Below, piece by piece: positions 1-7,893 of a stretch of DNA of 40,118 nucleotides (its first letter is position 1; each line of letters opens with the position of its first letter). Position numbers and translations under genes: made by a program. Where the stretch lies: positions 1 to 40,118 of the forward strand of contig NZ_SDGK01000101.1 of NCBI RefSeq assembly GCF_004521965.1, read 5' to 3'. The DNA comes from Weissella cibaria. Its GTDB lineage: Bacteria; Bacillota; Bacilli; Lactobacillales; Lactobacillaceae. Below the pieces are notes generated by a model, which saw only the letters and a list, made by a program, of their open reading frames with translations, made no database searches and was not told the DNA's origin.

Positions 1-54
1 AACCCGCATTCCCAGCTTGGAAGGCTGGAGCACTAGCCATTGTACTACATCCGC
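1..54 (-). tRNA. tRNA-Gly (anticodon UCC), 3' end cut by the window edge
   Basis: Read on the minus strand, the 5' acceptor strand starts GCGGATG at position 54. A D-arm follows, then an anticodon stem CCAGC/GCTGG closing the loop CTTCCAA. The loop gives anticodon TCC, which reads glycine GGA codons. The T-arm and 3' acceptor strand lie beyond position 1, so the gene is partial only because the window starts here. A good promoter precedes it. Confidence 0.93.
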
Positions 55-89
55 ATATAATATATGTCATTGTCTCAACAACATACATT

Positions 90-118
90 ATGTTACACGT
101 TAGTATTGAAAACGTCAA
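90..118 (-). promoter_or_regulatory. Promoter of the tRNA-Gly gene
   Basis: On the minus strand, a -35 TTGACG (118-113) and a -10 TAACAT (95-90) are separated by 17 bp, and the tRNA starts about 36 bp downstream. Spacing and hexamers fit a sigma-A promoter. Its start site has not been shown. Confidence 0.6.
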
Positions 119-132
119 CCCTTTAAGTAATG

Positions 133-507
133 TTATTCCACTAATAAGCTGACAAATCTAAATTTTTCAGCACGATTATCTTGTAAAAAATCGTTCAGGT
201 CCTTGAAATTTGAGAAAATTTGGGTAATGTAATTATCTTTACGACGAGCTGGCATAACCCCATACCAGTTTAAATCAGTCATTTTATCATACCGGGTATT
301 ATCCATGAACACCCCAATGACCCTTTGAATAGTAAGTTTAAAGTCTGGAAATTGCTGTGCTGTACGATGTACAATCCCAACAGCTTCATCGTAATCTGGG
401 GCAGCTGTTAATAACGTGTCGACTTCTTCACCAACCATGCGAACTGCATACCAGGTGTGCTCTTCACTCGTTAATTCATCAATTGGGGTATAGTTTTCTT
501 CAGCCAT
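133..507 (-). CDS. Hypothetical protein, 124 aa
   Basis: I do not recognise this small acidic, soluble-looking protein. It has no signal peptide, membrane segment or cysteine, and is rich in aromatic residues (for example HTWYAVRM near residue 17 and LNWYGVMP near 79). The ATG is preceded by a strong AGGAGG ribosome site at proper spacing, so it is very probably translated. It lies between the tRNA-Gly promoter and the terminator of the permease gene and appears to be monocistronic. Nothing in the context assigns a role. Confidence 0.75.
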   Translation of the reverse strand: MAEENYTPIDELTSEEHTWYAVRMVGEEVDTLLTAAPDYDEAVGIVHRTAQQFPDFKLTIQRVIGVFMDNTRYDKMTDLNWYGVMPARRKDNYITQIFSNFKDLNDFLQDNRAEKFRFVSLLVE

Positions 508-572
508 ATATATAACCTCCTTTACCGTTCTTAATATTGTCTAAAAATATAGCACGTCTTCGAAAATTTGCA

Positions 573-609
573 AAAGAAAAACGTGTCCACAATGAACACG
601 TTTTTCTTT
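573..609 (-). terminator. Terminator after the amino-acid permease gene
   Basis: An inverted repeat of 14 bp (573-586 with 596-609, core ACGTGT/ACACGT) is flanked by A-rich and T-rich arms. It can act in both directions. On the minus strand it directly follows the permease stop codon. Confidence 0.8.
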
Positions 610-612
610 ATA

Positions 613-2097
613 CTACAACTTACCGTGACGGTTTTCGCCAAGTGTAAATAGTACCCAAGCTAAGACACCAAAGAAAATTGGTCCTGCGACTGTCCAGATG
701 CCACCGAACAGATCACCAGCTTGAAATGGTGAGATAATTGTCAAAATAATTGAAATGATTGTCAATGCCTCAACTAGGATTGTAATAATCCAAGTAACCG
801 TTTGGCTCTTATAAAACACAAATGGTCGTTCAACATCATTGAGACGCTTAAACAACGGGAAAGCTGCCACCAGGAATACATATGGTAGTGTTGATGACAC
901 ATTACCCATATTTGTCAAAACCAAGTAAAGCTGTGTGGCACTCTTTCCACCGAATGAAATCAAAATGATTAGAATTGAAACCAGGATTGCTTGTGCCCAG
1001 ACTGCAACAGCCGGTACATCATGCTTGTTCAAAGCAATGAACTTCTTTGGCCAAACTTCCTTAGGAGAACCCAAAATGAATGACTTCAAAGGTGCGTACG
1101 TTAAGACAAAGAATGAACCAACGTAAGCAAAGAACATTGAAATACCAGCAAAGCGTGCAAAGATCGATCCAAGTAAGACGCCACCAGCATGACTCATGCC
1201 AAATGCATCGCCTAATTGTGTACCGAGGTTATTCATCAGGACGTACGTGATGTTTCCCAAGTTAACACTCTTATCACCAGCGATTTGTGCCCAATTAGAT
1301 GAGGCACCCCAAAGCAAAATCGAGATAGCGTAACCAAGACCAATAATTATTGTCGCAATTAGAGCAGCCTTTGGGTATGTCTTTTCAGCGTTATCAACGT
1401 CCTCCATGATACCGCCCATTTGCTCCAAGCCAGCGTAGGCAAAAATAGCATACAAAGCAAATGAAATCATTTGCCCAATTGCCTTGTAGTCAGGATTACC
1501 TGAAACCAAGAATGAGTGCCAACGTAATGGCTCAGCAAAATGACCACCGTGTCCGATTAAGACGGCAATTGAGGCCAATACCAGAATAACGTTCAAGGCC
1601 ATCACAAACATACCACCAATAGCTGAAATACGTGAAATTGACTTAACACCACGGGTGACAAAGAAAGCAACAACAATGACGAAGACAACTGCAAGTACCC
1701 CAACTGTTTGGCCACCATTCATACCAAATAGTGACCACGTGGTCGTCATATCTTTACCGAAAATCAACGTTGACAACGGAATCCAAACTTTTTGTGAGAC
1801 AGAAATCATCCAGATGATCCATGAAGCAAGTCCGATAAACGTTGCAATGAACGCAATCTTTTTACCAAGTGATCGTTCCATCCATGAGTAGATACCACCT
1901 TTGGCATCTTTAAATGATGCCCCAAATTCGGCATACATCATTGATGTTGGGAGGAAGAACAACAACGCTCCCAGGATGTACCAAATAATTGCCGCGTAGC
2001 CCATACGTGCGAACGCAACTGGACCATTGGCAAACCCGAAGATGGTGGTAAACATCATCATGACGAGGGCGCCAAGGCCAATACGTTTCTTATCCAT
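613..2097 (-). CDS. yjeM: APC-superfamily amino-acid permease, YjeM type
   Basis: This 494-aa protein is a polytopic membrane transporter with about 12 hydrophobic segments. It resembles E. coli YjeM along its length, as I remember that sequence: the N-terminal FGFANGP segment, the GGIYSWMERSLG motif near residue 67, the long SVNLGNITYVLM stretch near 275, and ERPFVFYKS near 423. YjeM belongs to the glutamate/GABA-antiporter branch of the APC superfamily. Its substrate is not firmly known, so amino-acid or amine exchange is inferred from the family. The ATG follows an AAGGAG ribosome site. The gene has its own promoter (2159-2187) and terminator and is transcribed away from a Spx-like gene. 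Confidence 0.87.
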   Translation of the reverse strand: MDKKRIGLGALVMMMFTTIFGFANGPVAFARMGYAAIIWYILGALLFFLPTSMMYAEFGASFKDAKGGIYSWMERSLGKKIAFIATFIGLASWIIWMISVSQKVWIPLSTLIFGKDMTTTWSLFGMNGGQTVGVLAVVFVIVVAFFVTRGVKSISRISAIGGMFVMALNVILVLASIAVLIGHGGHFAEPLRWHSFLVSGNPDYKAIGQMISFALYAIFAYAGLEQMGGIMEDVDNAEKTYPKAALIATIIIGLGYAISILLWGASSNWAQIAGDKSVNLGNITYVLMNNLGTQLGDAFGMSHAGGVLLGSIFARFAGISMFFAYVGSFFVLTYAPLKSFILGSPKEVWPKKFIALNKHDVPAVAVWAQAILVSILIILISFGGKSATQLYLVLTNMGNVSSTLPYVFLVAAFPLFKRLNDVERPFVFYKSQTVTWIITILVEALTIISIILTIISPFQAGDLFGGIWTVAGPIFFGVLAWVLFTLGENRHGKL

Positions 2098-2115
2098 GAG
2101 AAAACTCCTTAAATA

Positions 2116-2246
2116 TTCGATTATCGTTTATGAAAAATTCATAAATATACAGGTAGGTATTTTACGCTTGTTTCCAGGGCATGACAATTCAACTCGCGAA
2201 ATCAAATCGAAATGTCATTCGATTACAATCGAATTTTCATAAACGG
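2116..2246. repeat. Paired inverted repeats in the divergent permease / Spx-like intergenic region
   Basis: Two perfect palindromes are visible: TTTATGAA-AAA-TTCATAAA at 2127-2145 and ATTCGATT-AC-AATCGAAT at 2217-2234. In addition, the block at 2125-2140 (CGTTTATGAAAAATTC) recurs inverted at 2231-2245 with one base of length difference. The repeats bracket the permease promoter, one upstream of -35 and one in the leader. This is the layout of a two-site operator, but no regulator is identified. Confidence 0.6.
2159..2187 (-). promoter_or_regulatory. Promoter of the permease gene
   Basis: On the minus strand, -35 TTGTCA (2187-2182) and -10 TAAAAT (2164-2159) are 17 bp apart. They give a leader of about 55 nt that contains one of two inverted repeats in this intergenic region. 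Confidence 0.6.
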
Positions 2247-2352
2247 CAAAATTGAAACAAAGAAATTCTTGTCATTCAATTGAAACACTTGACTGTTTTT
2301 TAATATGTGAAACAATAGATACATTAGTAATTACATGAATTGAGGGGATTCC

Positions 2353-2781
2353 ATGACTGTCACGGTATACTCATTTTCTCACCGCACGTCTGCACTTAAT
2401 GCGTTAAAGTCGGTTGAGAGTTTTTTCGAACGTAACAACTTGGCATATGAATTGGTTCAATTAAAAGACTCATCTGCCCTCCCCGTTTCTATCCCAACAA
2501 TGCGAGCTATTTGCGCTGCTGAGGATCCAGAAGCGACTATTTTCAAAAATCCACGCGGGATGTCAATTGATGATTGGACCATCAACGATGTCATTGCTAG
2601 TCCTAACAAGTCACTGAAGTCACCATTGACAGTTGAGACTAACGACGCTGGTGAAGTTATCCACGTTATGGCAGGTATTAATGAAGACATGCTCGGGTTG
2701 TTTATTCCGCGCGATCGTCGTAAGAATGAGCTTCAAGCACTGCTACAAAAGTCTGCCGAGCTAGACGAAACTGAAGATTAA
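2353..2781 (+). CDS. Spx/ArsC-family protein lacking the redox cysteines
   Basis: This 142-aa protein has the shape of Spx, the RNA-polymerase-binding stress regulator of Firmicutes. It has an N-terminal thioredoxin-like strand (TVTVYSF) and a C-terminal block ending in INEDMLGLFIPRDRRKNEL, matching the Spx NEDEIRRFLPR region. Spx has a CxxC redox switch at residues 10 and 13. Here the aligned positions are Arg11 and Ala14, and the only cysteine is near residue 54. It may therefore be a redox-blind paralogue or have another role. A GAGGGG ribosome site precedes the ATG, a weak promoter (TTGACT at 2289) lies upstream, and a strong terminator follows. It is the only intact plus-strand gene in the window. 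Confidence 0.7.
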   Translation: MTVTVYSFSHRTSALNALKSVESFFERNNLAYELVQLKDSSALPVSIPTMRAICAAEDPEATIFKNPRGMSIDDWTINDVIASPNKSLKSPLTVETNDAGEVIHVMAGINEDMLGLFIPRDRRKNELQALLQKSAELDETED

Positions 2782-2785
2782 ATGT

Positions 2786-2827
2786 AAAAAGCACCACTTA
2801 ACATGTCTTGTTAGGTGGTGCTTTTTA
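2786..2827. terminator. Bidirectional terminator between the Spx-like and glucosaminidase genes
   Basis: The stem AAAAAGCACCAC / GTGGTGCTTTTT has T-runs on both strands. It sits between the two convergent stop codons and can serve both genes. Confidence 0.9.
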
Positions 2828-3646
2828 TTACTTAATGTCCAAAGCTGCTAGACGGTAAGTTGTGATAACTGCATTCAAACTTCGTGCATACGACGAACTT
2901 GTTGCGTAAGTTCCTGTTAACGCCTTTGTTTCATCGTAGTAAGAACTCGTATTTTCTAGCCAAGTTCCTGAGTACATATCATGATTGCGCAACAAACTAG
3001 CATTGGCAACCATACTATCAACGGCTGAATCATAATGGGCAAAGGCAGCCGTCACTCGAACGGTTTTACCATCAACTTCTTCGTTAGTTGGTAAAACAAC
3101 ACTATCCTGACCAATGACAGCTTTAATTCCGAAATAATTGTTGTGTACAGAGGCTAATGACGATCGTCCAAAGTCGGATTCCAGTGCGGCTTGGGCCATC
3201 AAGACGGATGGTCGCACACCATATGAAATGGCCACACGTTGTGCATCTGGCGCAATCGTATTAAAGAACGTTTCTGCATCGTCAGATTCCTTATTCCAAA
3301 GCGTCGCACGGATATCAAACTTACCATCAGCCATCCTAGGCGTTGCAGCCGCGGGTAGTGTACCATTTGCTAATGGTGAATCTGGAATCGGACTCGTTTC
3401 AGTTGTCCCCGTTACTAATTTCGCAACATGAATAGAAACTGAGCTTGATGAGAATTTGACTGGTCCGACTGTCATATCCATCTTATCAAGATCCGTCGAA
3501 AAGGTATCCAAGTCAAAATCTTGGGTAATAGGTTTTTGTTGTACTTTTTTATCTGCGTGTACAGTTAGCGTTGTCGTCACACCAGCGCTAAATAGCGTTA
3601 TAGTCACGACTGCTAACATAATTTTTTTCTTAAAAGGCCAAGGCAT
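2828..3646 (-). CDS. Secreted GH73-type glucosaminidase (peptidoglycan hydrolase)
   Basis: The protein is predicted to cut the glycan strands of peptidoglycan outside the cell. The N-terminus MPWPFKKK followed by a hydrophobic stretch and VHA-DKK is a signal peptide of about 31 residues. The C-terminal half holds the GH73 signature: FFNTIAPDAQRVA, then SVLMAQAALESDFGRSSLA with the likely catalytic Glu156, then NNYFGIKA. I chose the ATG at 3646 (272 aa). A TTG nine codons upstream is in frame, but the ribosome site AAGGGAA lies between the two. A TATAAT stands at 3681-3686. No LysM or SH3 anchoring domain is present, so it may be a free autolysin. It ends at a shared terminator. Confidence 0.87.
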   Translation of the reverse strand: MPWPFKKKIMLAVVTITLFSAGVTTTLTVHADKKVQQKPITQDFDLDTFSTDLDKMDMTVGPVKFSSSSVSIHVAKLVTGTTETSPIPDSPLANGTLPAAATPRMADGKFDIRATLWNKESDDAETFFNTIAPDAQRVAISYGVRPSVLMAQAALESDFGRSSLASVHNNYFGIKAVIGQDSVVLPTNEEVDGKTVRVTAAFAHYDSAVDSMVANASLLRNHDMYSGTWLENTSSYYDETKALTGTYATSSSYARSLNAVITTYRLAALDIK

Positions 3647-3764
3647 AATTAATGTTCCCTTATTTAATATCAATACATAAATTATAACGCGCTTCTGCGT
3701 AAAACAGGTGTGATAACCATGACAAAACCAAGAACTATCACTGTGTAATCAATTAAAAATTACC

Positions 3765-4766
3765 TTAAGACGTGAATTTATTGACAATTGATTCAATATC
3801 TTTAATAACCAACGACATTGTGCCATCTGGATTATTCACAAATTCCACCTTACTGCGATCTTGATAGATATCCATCGGAATTGCAATTTCAATCCCTGAA
3901 TCTAATTTGAAACGTTGGAGCCGATACTTCTTTTCATAGCGCTCTACATTTGGTACGGCAATTTCAGTCTCAATCTCTTTATCTGCAATGACTTGTTGAT
4001 AAGCCTGCTTTGCAGAAATATTACCTTGAAAAACGGCCTCAGCAATGTCAGCAGTATTAATTTGACCATCTTCCTGAACGGAATCAAAAATCGCACTCTG
4101 GGTGGCCGCCATCGCCTCGTGTTCAGGAACATCAAATTTGTCAGCAACTGTTTTCACGGCTCGCTTGATTGTTTTGATATTGTCTTTAGTAGAAACTTCG
4201 GGTTCCAATTGTAAAAAACGCTCTGAAAAATAATTGATGCGGTGACCATCAATCAAGTATTGCTTTTCAACCAACATATAATCGCCGGTCATTAAGTTAA
4301 GTATGATCCCTTCATCCGCTTTTTGATTAGCACCCGGCAAGACAGCCTGGTTTAGCACAAGGTTGTTAACTAGTTGATCATCCCGATAACCCACGATGTG
4401 GGCGTAACGCGGTGCGAAATTTAACTTAATGAGACCGAAAAAATCATCAGTCCCTTCAGCAAATTCAAAGCTTAATAAGTCACCAGCTGGTACGGCCTCA
4501 CTAGCGGCAATATTATCAAATAATTTTTCAGCCAGTTGTGTCGTCTTTTCGGCAAACGTTAGCCCGTTATTATCATCAATTATTTGCGCCAAATAATCTT
4601 CACCGGTTAATGTGCCTGGCTTATAATCACTGGTCTGAAATTTTAGGATGATTTTTTCCAGATAATCGTGTAACCCTGGCTGTGTCAAATCAATCTCAGC
4701 TTGTGAGGCAATTAGATTGCCAGCGTCTTTATCCAAAATGTGTAAAATAACGTGCTTTAATATCAT
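3765..4766 (-). CDS. Nucleoid-associated protein, NdpA/YejK family
   Basis: This 333-aa protein is soluble, acidic, and has no signal or membrane segment. The start MILKHVILHILDKDAG and the later pattern of a long N-terminal domain, a YFSERFLQL segment near residue 180 and the C-terminal NPDGTMSLVIKD match the NdpA family (PF04245), whose E. coli member YejK binds the nucleoid. Members are widespread in lactobacilli, but their function there is poorly known. The ATG has only a weak GAGAG ribosome site. The gene is separated from the upstream kinase gene by a terminator inside its own leader (4785-4816), so it needs its own promoter or read-through. Confidence 0.75.
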   Translation of the reverse strand: MILKHVILHILDKDAGNLIASQAEIDLTQPGLHDYLEKIILKFQTSDYKPGTLTGEDYLAQIIDDNNGLTFAEKTTQLAEKLFDNIAASEAVPAGDLLSFEFAEGTDDFFGLIKLNFAPRYAHIVGYRDDQLVNNLVLNQAVLPGANQKADEGIILNLMTGDYMLVEKQYLIDGHRINYFSERFLQLEPEVSTKDNIKTIKRAVKTVADKFDVPEHEAMAATQSAIFDSVQEDGQINTADIAEAVFQGNISAKQAYQQVIADKEIETEIAVPNVERYEKKYRLQRFKLDSGIEIAIPMDIYQDRSKVEFVNNPDGTMSLVIKDIESIVNKFTS

Positions 4767-4784
4767 AATGCTCTCGATTTCTGT

Positions 4785-4816
4785 AAAAAAAGTTGCGACC
4801 GAAAATCAGTCGCAAC
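4785..4816 (-). terminator. Terminator after the ArlRS-like operon
   Basis: On the minus strand, an 8-bp perfect stem GTTGCGAC/GTCGCAAC with a 9-nt loop is followed by seven T. It lies just past the sensor-kinase stop codon. Confidence 0.9.
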
Positions 4817-4826
4817 CTATAGTTTA

Positions 4827-6299
4827 CTATTTTTGCTGCTTAATAGGCAATGTGATTCTGAAAATTGATCCTTGCCCAATTGCTGATTCGAGTTCGATAT
4901 GTCCGCCATAACCCTCGACCAACTTTTGCGCGATACTCAAGCCAAGTCCATTACCACCTTGTTTACGTGAGCGTGCTTTATCGACACGGTAGAAACGATC
5001 AAAGACGCGTGCCGCATCTTCTGGACTGATCCCTTCGCCAAAGTCTTGCACGGCCAACTCAACCATATTGCCAGAACGCGATGCCGCAAAATGAATTTCC
5101 TTACGATTCTGGCTGTACTTCACAGCATTATCCGACAAGATAATTAAGATTTGCTCTAAGTGATCACGATTCATGTTAACAATTGTTGGCCCCTTTAAAT
5201 CATCATCCAGTCCAAATGTAAAGTCTGGGTGAATCATTTGGAAGTTCATATAAATCCCATTAATCATATCCTTAACGTCCGTATCACCGTCTCGGAATGT
5301 CAACTCGACTTGATCCGCACGTGTTAAGTCAAGCATCTCAGAGACAAGCCCTTCCATGCGACGTATTTCTTGCAAAGAAGCAGTAATTGATTCATCCAAA
5401 ATTTTTGGATCATCTTTTCCCCAACGATTCAATAATTCCATGTGTCCCTTAACAATGGCCACTGGCGTCCGTAATTCGTGTGAGACATCTTCAACAAACT
5501 GGTGTTGTTGCAAGATAAAGCGCTGCATACGATTCAACATATCGTTCAACAAATCAGATAGGTCCGTTAATTCGTCGTGTTTTCGGTCCTCATTAACAAC
5601 CCGTGCTTGTGATTGCGGATCAGATTGAATCTCATCCACCACGCGCTTAATGTTGTTAACTGGCCGTAATAGATAATCAGATAACCAGTACCCCCACAAA
5701 GCCACCAAAAACAAGCCTAAGCCAATTAGAATAACAATAATCATATAAACACGATTAAATGTCGCGTGATAGCTGGTCAAATGATTCTCAATAACGACGT
5801 AACCAATAACTTTATTGGCTGTATTCCGTAATTCCTGTCGACCAACCAACATCGCTGGACCATGATCGTGTTGTAACGTGATTTCCTGATGCGTCACCTT
5901 GCGAAAAGCGACTCCCTGCCCGTCAATCGGATAAACCTGCGCCCCCCTTGCATTGTAGACTCGAACCGTGTAGTCCTGTCGCGTGATTTGCTGTAGCACT
6001 GGATCGTTAACCACTTTATCTAGGTCATTTGACTTTGGACGCAACATATCATCGACATTAGCAGGTAGCAACTTAGATTCATCTAAATTTTGCAATCGTG
6101 TTGTCACAACTTCAAGCGAAGAACTAACTTGCTGACGCTCAGTCTTGAGCATTTGTGTTGAAAATGCTTGAATCATGAACCAAGCAAAAATAATAAATAT
6201 TAAAAAAACACCGGCAGCAGAACCCAGGGCCCACTTCCACTTAAGTGAGAGCCCCTTCCGTTGCGGTGTTTCTTTAATAATGGATGTTTCACTACCCAT
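4827..6299 (-). CDS. arlS: Sensor histidine kinase, ArlS/CovS-like
   Basis: This 490-aa membrane kinase senses an unknown extracellular cue and phosphorylates the response regulator encoded 15 bp upstream. The order is: membrane segment 1 (about residues 23-46); an extracellular sensor of about 135 residues; membrane segment 2 (about 183-205); a HAMP linker; HisKA with the phospho-acceptor His274 in FVEDVSHELRTP; and an ATPase domain with N-box NAVKYS, G1 DFGEGI and G2 GLGLSIAQKL. The architecture and pairing resemble ArlS of staphylococci and CovS/CsrS of streptococci. Which of these is the true orthologue cannot be decided here, so the symbol is tentative. It ends at a strong terminator. 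Confidence 0.82.
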   Translation of the reverse strand: MGSETSIIKETPQRKGLSLKWKWALGSAAGVFLIFIIFAWFMIQAFSTQMLKTERQQVSSSLEVVTTRLQNLDESKLLPANVDDMLRPKSNDLDKVVNDPVLQQITRQDYTVRVYNARGAQVYPIDGQGVAFRKVTHQEITLQHDHGPAMLVGRQELRNTANKVIGYVVIENHLTSYHATFNRVYMIIVILIGLGLFLVALWGYWLSDYLLRPVNNIKRVVDEIQSDPQSQARVVNEDRKHDELTDLSDLLNDMLNRMQRFILQQHQFVEDVSHELRTPVAIVKGHMELLNRWGKDDPKILDESITASLQEIRRMEGLVSEMLDLTRADQVELTFRDGDTDVKDMINGIYMNFQMIHPDFTFGLDDDLKGPTIVNMNRDHLEQILIILSDNAVKYSQNRKEIHFAASRSGNMVELAVQDFGEGISPEDAARVFDRFYRVDKARSRKQGGNGLGLSIAQKLVEGYGGHIELESAIGQGSIFRITLPIKQQK

Positions 6300-6314
6300 T
6301 AGCGGCCCCCGTGA

Positions 6315-7004
6315 TTACTGACGCATCACATATCCTGTGCCGCGAACGGTTTGGATATAAGATGCTCGTGAGTCTGGTTGATCAATCTTGTTACGCAAGT
6401 ATCGAATATACACGTCAACAACATTGGTTTCGATTTGAGAATCATATCCCCAAACCTTCTTCAGCAATTCTTCACGAGATTGGACGACATTAATGTTCTC
6501 CATCAAAATCAGCAATAATTCGTACTCACGCTTAGTCAAATTAATAATATCGTTACCACGACGGGCAATACGATTTTCTTTTTCAACAGTTAAGTCACGG
6601 TAACGGACAACACTTTGGTGGGTACTGTGCTCTTCAGTTTCAATGTTAATACGACGCAACAACGCACGTACACGGGCCAACAATTCTTCGATCGCAAAAG
6701 GCTTCACAACGTAGTCATCCGCCCCATAGTCCAAGCCTGAAACACGATCAATCACTGAGTCGCGTGCAGTCATCATAATAATGGGGGTATTTTTTACTTC
6801 GCGCAAACGGCGAGCTACTTCTAGTCCACTCAATTCAGGCAACATCAAGTCTAATAAAATTAAATCATAGTCGTTATCCAAGGCAGCTTGTAAGCCGCCA
6901 CGACCATTATCTTCCACATGCGTTTCGTAACCTTCGTGTTGCAATTCAAGTTCAACGAAACGAGCCAAATTTACTTCATCTTCAATAACAAGGACACTAC
7001 TCAT
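6315..7004 (-). CDS. arlR: OmpR-family response regulator, ArlR/CovR-like
   Basis: This 229-aa protein is a DNA-binding regulator. The receiver domain has the acidic pocket (IEDE near residue 7), phospho-acceptor Asp52 in LLDLMLPE, and the conserved Lys in DDYVVKPFA. A winged-helix output domain follows, with NLTKREYELL and TNVVDVYIRYLRNKID, ending in VRGTGYVMRQ. It is co-transcribed with the kinase gene 15 bp downstream. The ATG follows a GAGGT ribosome site. Overall features fit ArlR/CovR, which control virulence, adhesion or envelope genes in related cocci. Targets here are unknown. Confidence 0.85.
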   Translation of the reverse strand: MSSVLVIEDEVNLARFVELELQHEGYETHVEDNGRGGLQAALDNDYDLILLDLMLPELSGLEVARRLREVKNTPIIMMTARDSVIDRVSGLDYGADDYVVKPFAIEELLARVRALLRRINIETEEHSTHQSVVRYRDLTVEKENRIARRGNDIINLTKREYELLLILMENINVVQSREELLKKVWGYDSQIETNVVDVYIRYLRNKIDQPDSRASYIQTVRGTGYVMRQ

Positions 7005-7101
7005 GTGTTATACCTCATCTTACTTTCTACAGGATATGGTCATTCCAAAAAGTCATGACACACTTAAAGCTAGCATAACATGGTTTTCTAATAAATCCTA
7101 G

Positions 7102-7893
7102 TTATTTGCCGTCATAATAGTGATTTGTACTCATGTCCGTCTGCAATTGCCGACGTTGTTGCCACAAAAAAATGGCCATCGTAATTGGCAAAATGACAAT
7201 GATACCTAAAAAGGCGTAGAGCAAACTCAACATTGATGAGGTAAATAATTTCGCATTCACAATTTCACCTAAGCTATAGCGTAGTTTACCAAACCAAATG
7301 GCCAGACTCAAAAAATCAGCCATAAACCCAAACAACACCGTATTCACAGCGGTTCCAATAATTTGTTGGCCCAAATGCTGCCCGGATCGGGCCAGACTAG
7401 CCAACGACATGTTGGGTTGATCAGCCAATAACTCGCCAATACCTGCCGCAATTGCGATGGCAGCCTCAGCGATTGCCCCGAGGGTGGCTAGCAATGCTGC
7501 AACAATGCCCAGTGTGACAAAGTTCATATTAATACCCAGTGATAAGCCTTCGAGTTCTTCAGAATTTTCCTCAGCAAATCCTTGTGCCATTGCTAAATGT
7601 TCAGCTGGCAGAATCAAAATGACTAAGGCGAACATGACGATAAAGCTGGCCATTAGTGCAATGGTCGTTGTCCGTTCGTCAGCACCTGCACTTAGGATCG
7701 TAACCGTCAATAAAAACGCGCCGCCCACCAGTAGGACGGCCAAGGCATTAAACTGGAAATTAATCAGCATAATCATCACTACCATTATGGCAAAATTAAT
7801 CCAGAGGCTTACAAACGCTCCGATTCCCTTCATGCCCCCGATAATAATCATCAAGGCTAGTAGAATTAACGACAACATTAAGGTGACACTCAT
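7102..7893 (-). CDS. YibE/F-family membrane protein, second copy (YibF-like)
   Basis: Membrane protein of the YibE/F family (PF07907) with about seven hydrophobic segments. I chose the ATG at 7893 (263 aa), because it overlaps the upstream stop codon as ATGA and has AAGGAGG at the right distance. The frame stays open nine codons further, but that start would lie inside the preceding gene with no ribosome site. Family landmarks are the GAIAEAAIAIAAG segment and SGQHLGQQIIGTAVNTVLFGF, which parallel the first copy. Translational coupling suggests the two proteins work as a pair. Their biochemical role is not established. Confidence 0.83.
   Translation of the reverse strand: MSVTLMLSLILLALMIIIGGMKGIGAFVSLWINFAIMVVMIMLINFQFNALAVLLVGGAFLLTVTILSAGADERTTTIALMASFIVMFALVILILPAEHLAMAQGFAEENSEELEGLSLGINMNFVTLGIVAALLATLGAIAEAAIAIAAGIGELLADQPNMSLASLARSGQHLGQQIIGTAVNTVLFGFMADFLSLAIWFGKLRYSLGEIVNAKLFTSSMLSLLYAFLGIIVILPITMAIFLWQQRRQLQTDMSTNHYYDGK

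Noticed and set aside
2785-2815. A shared 12-bp word (AACATGTCTTGT) here and near 30390
   Set aside because: Short, AT-rich and in unrelated contexts (terminator loop versus intergenic); compatible with chance.
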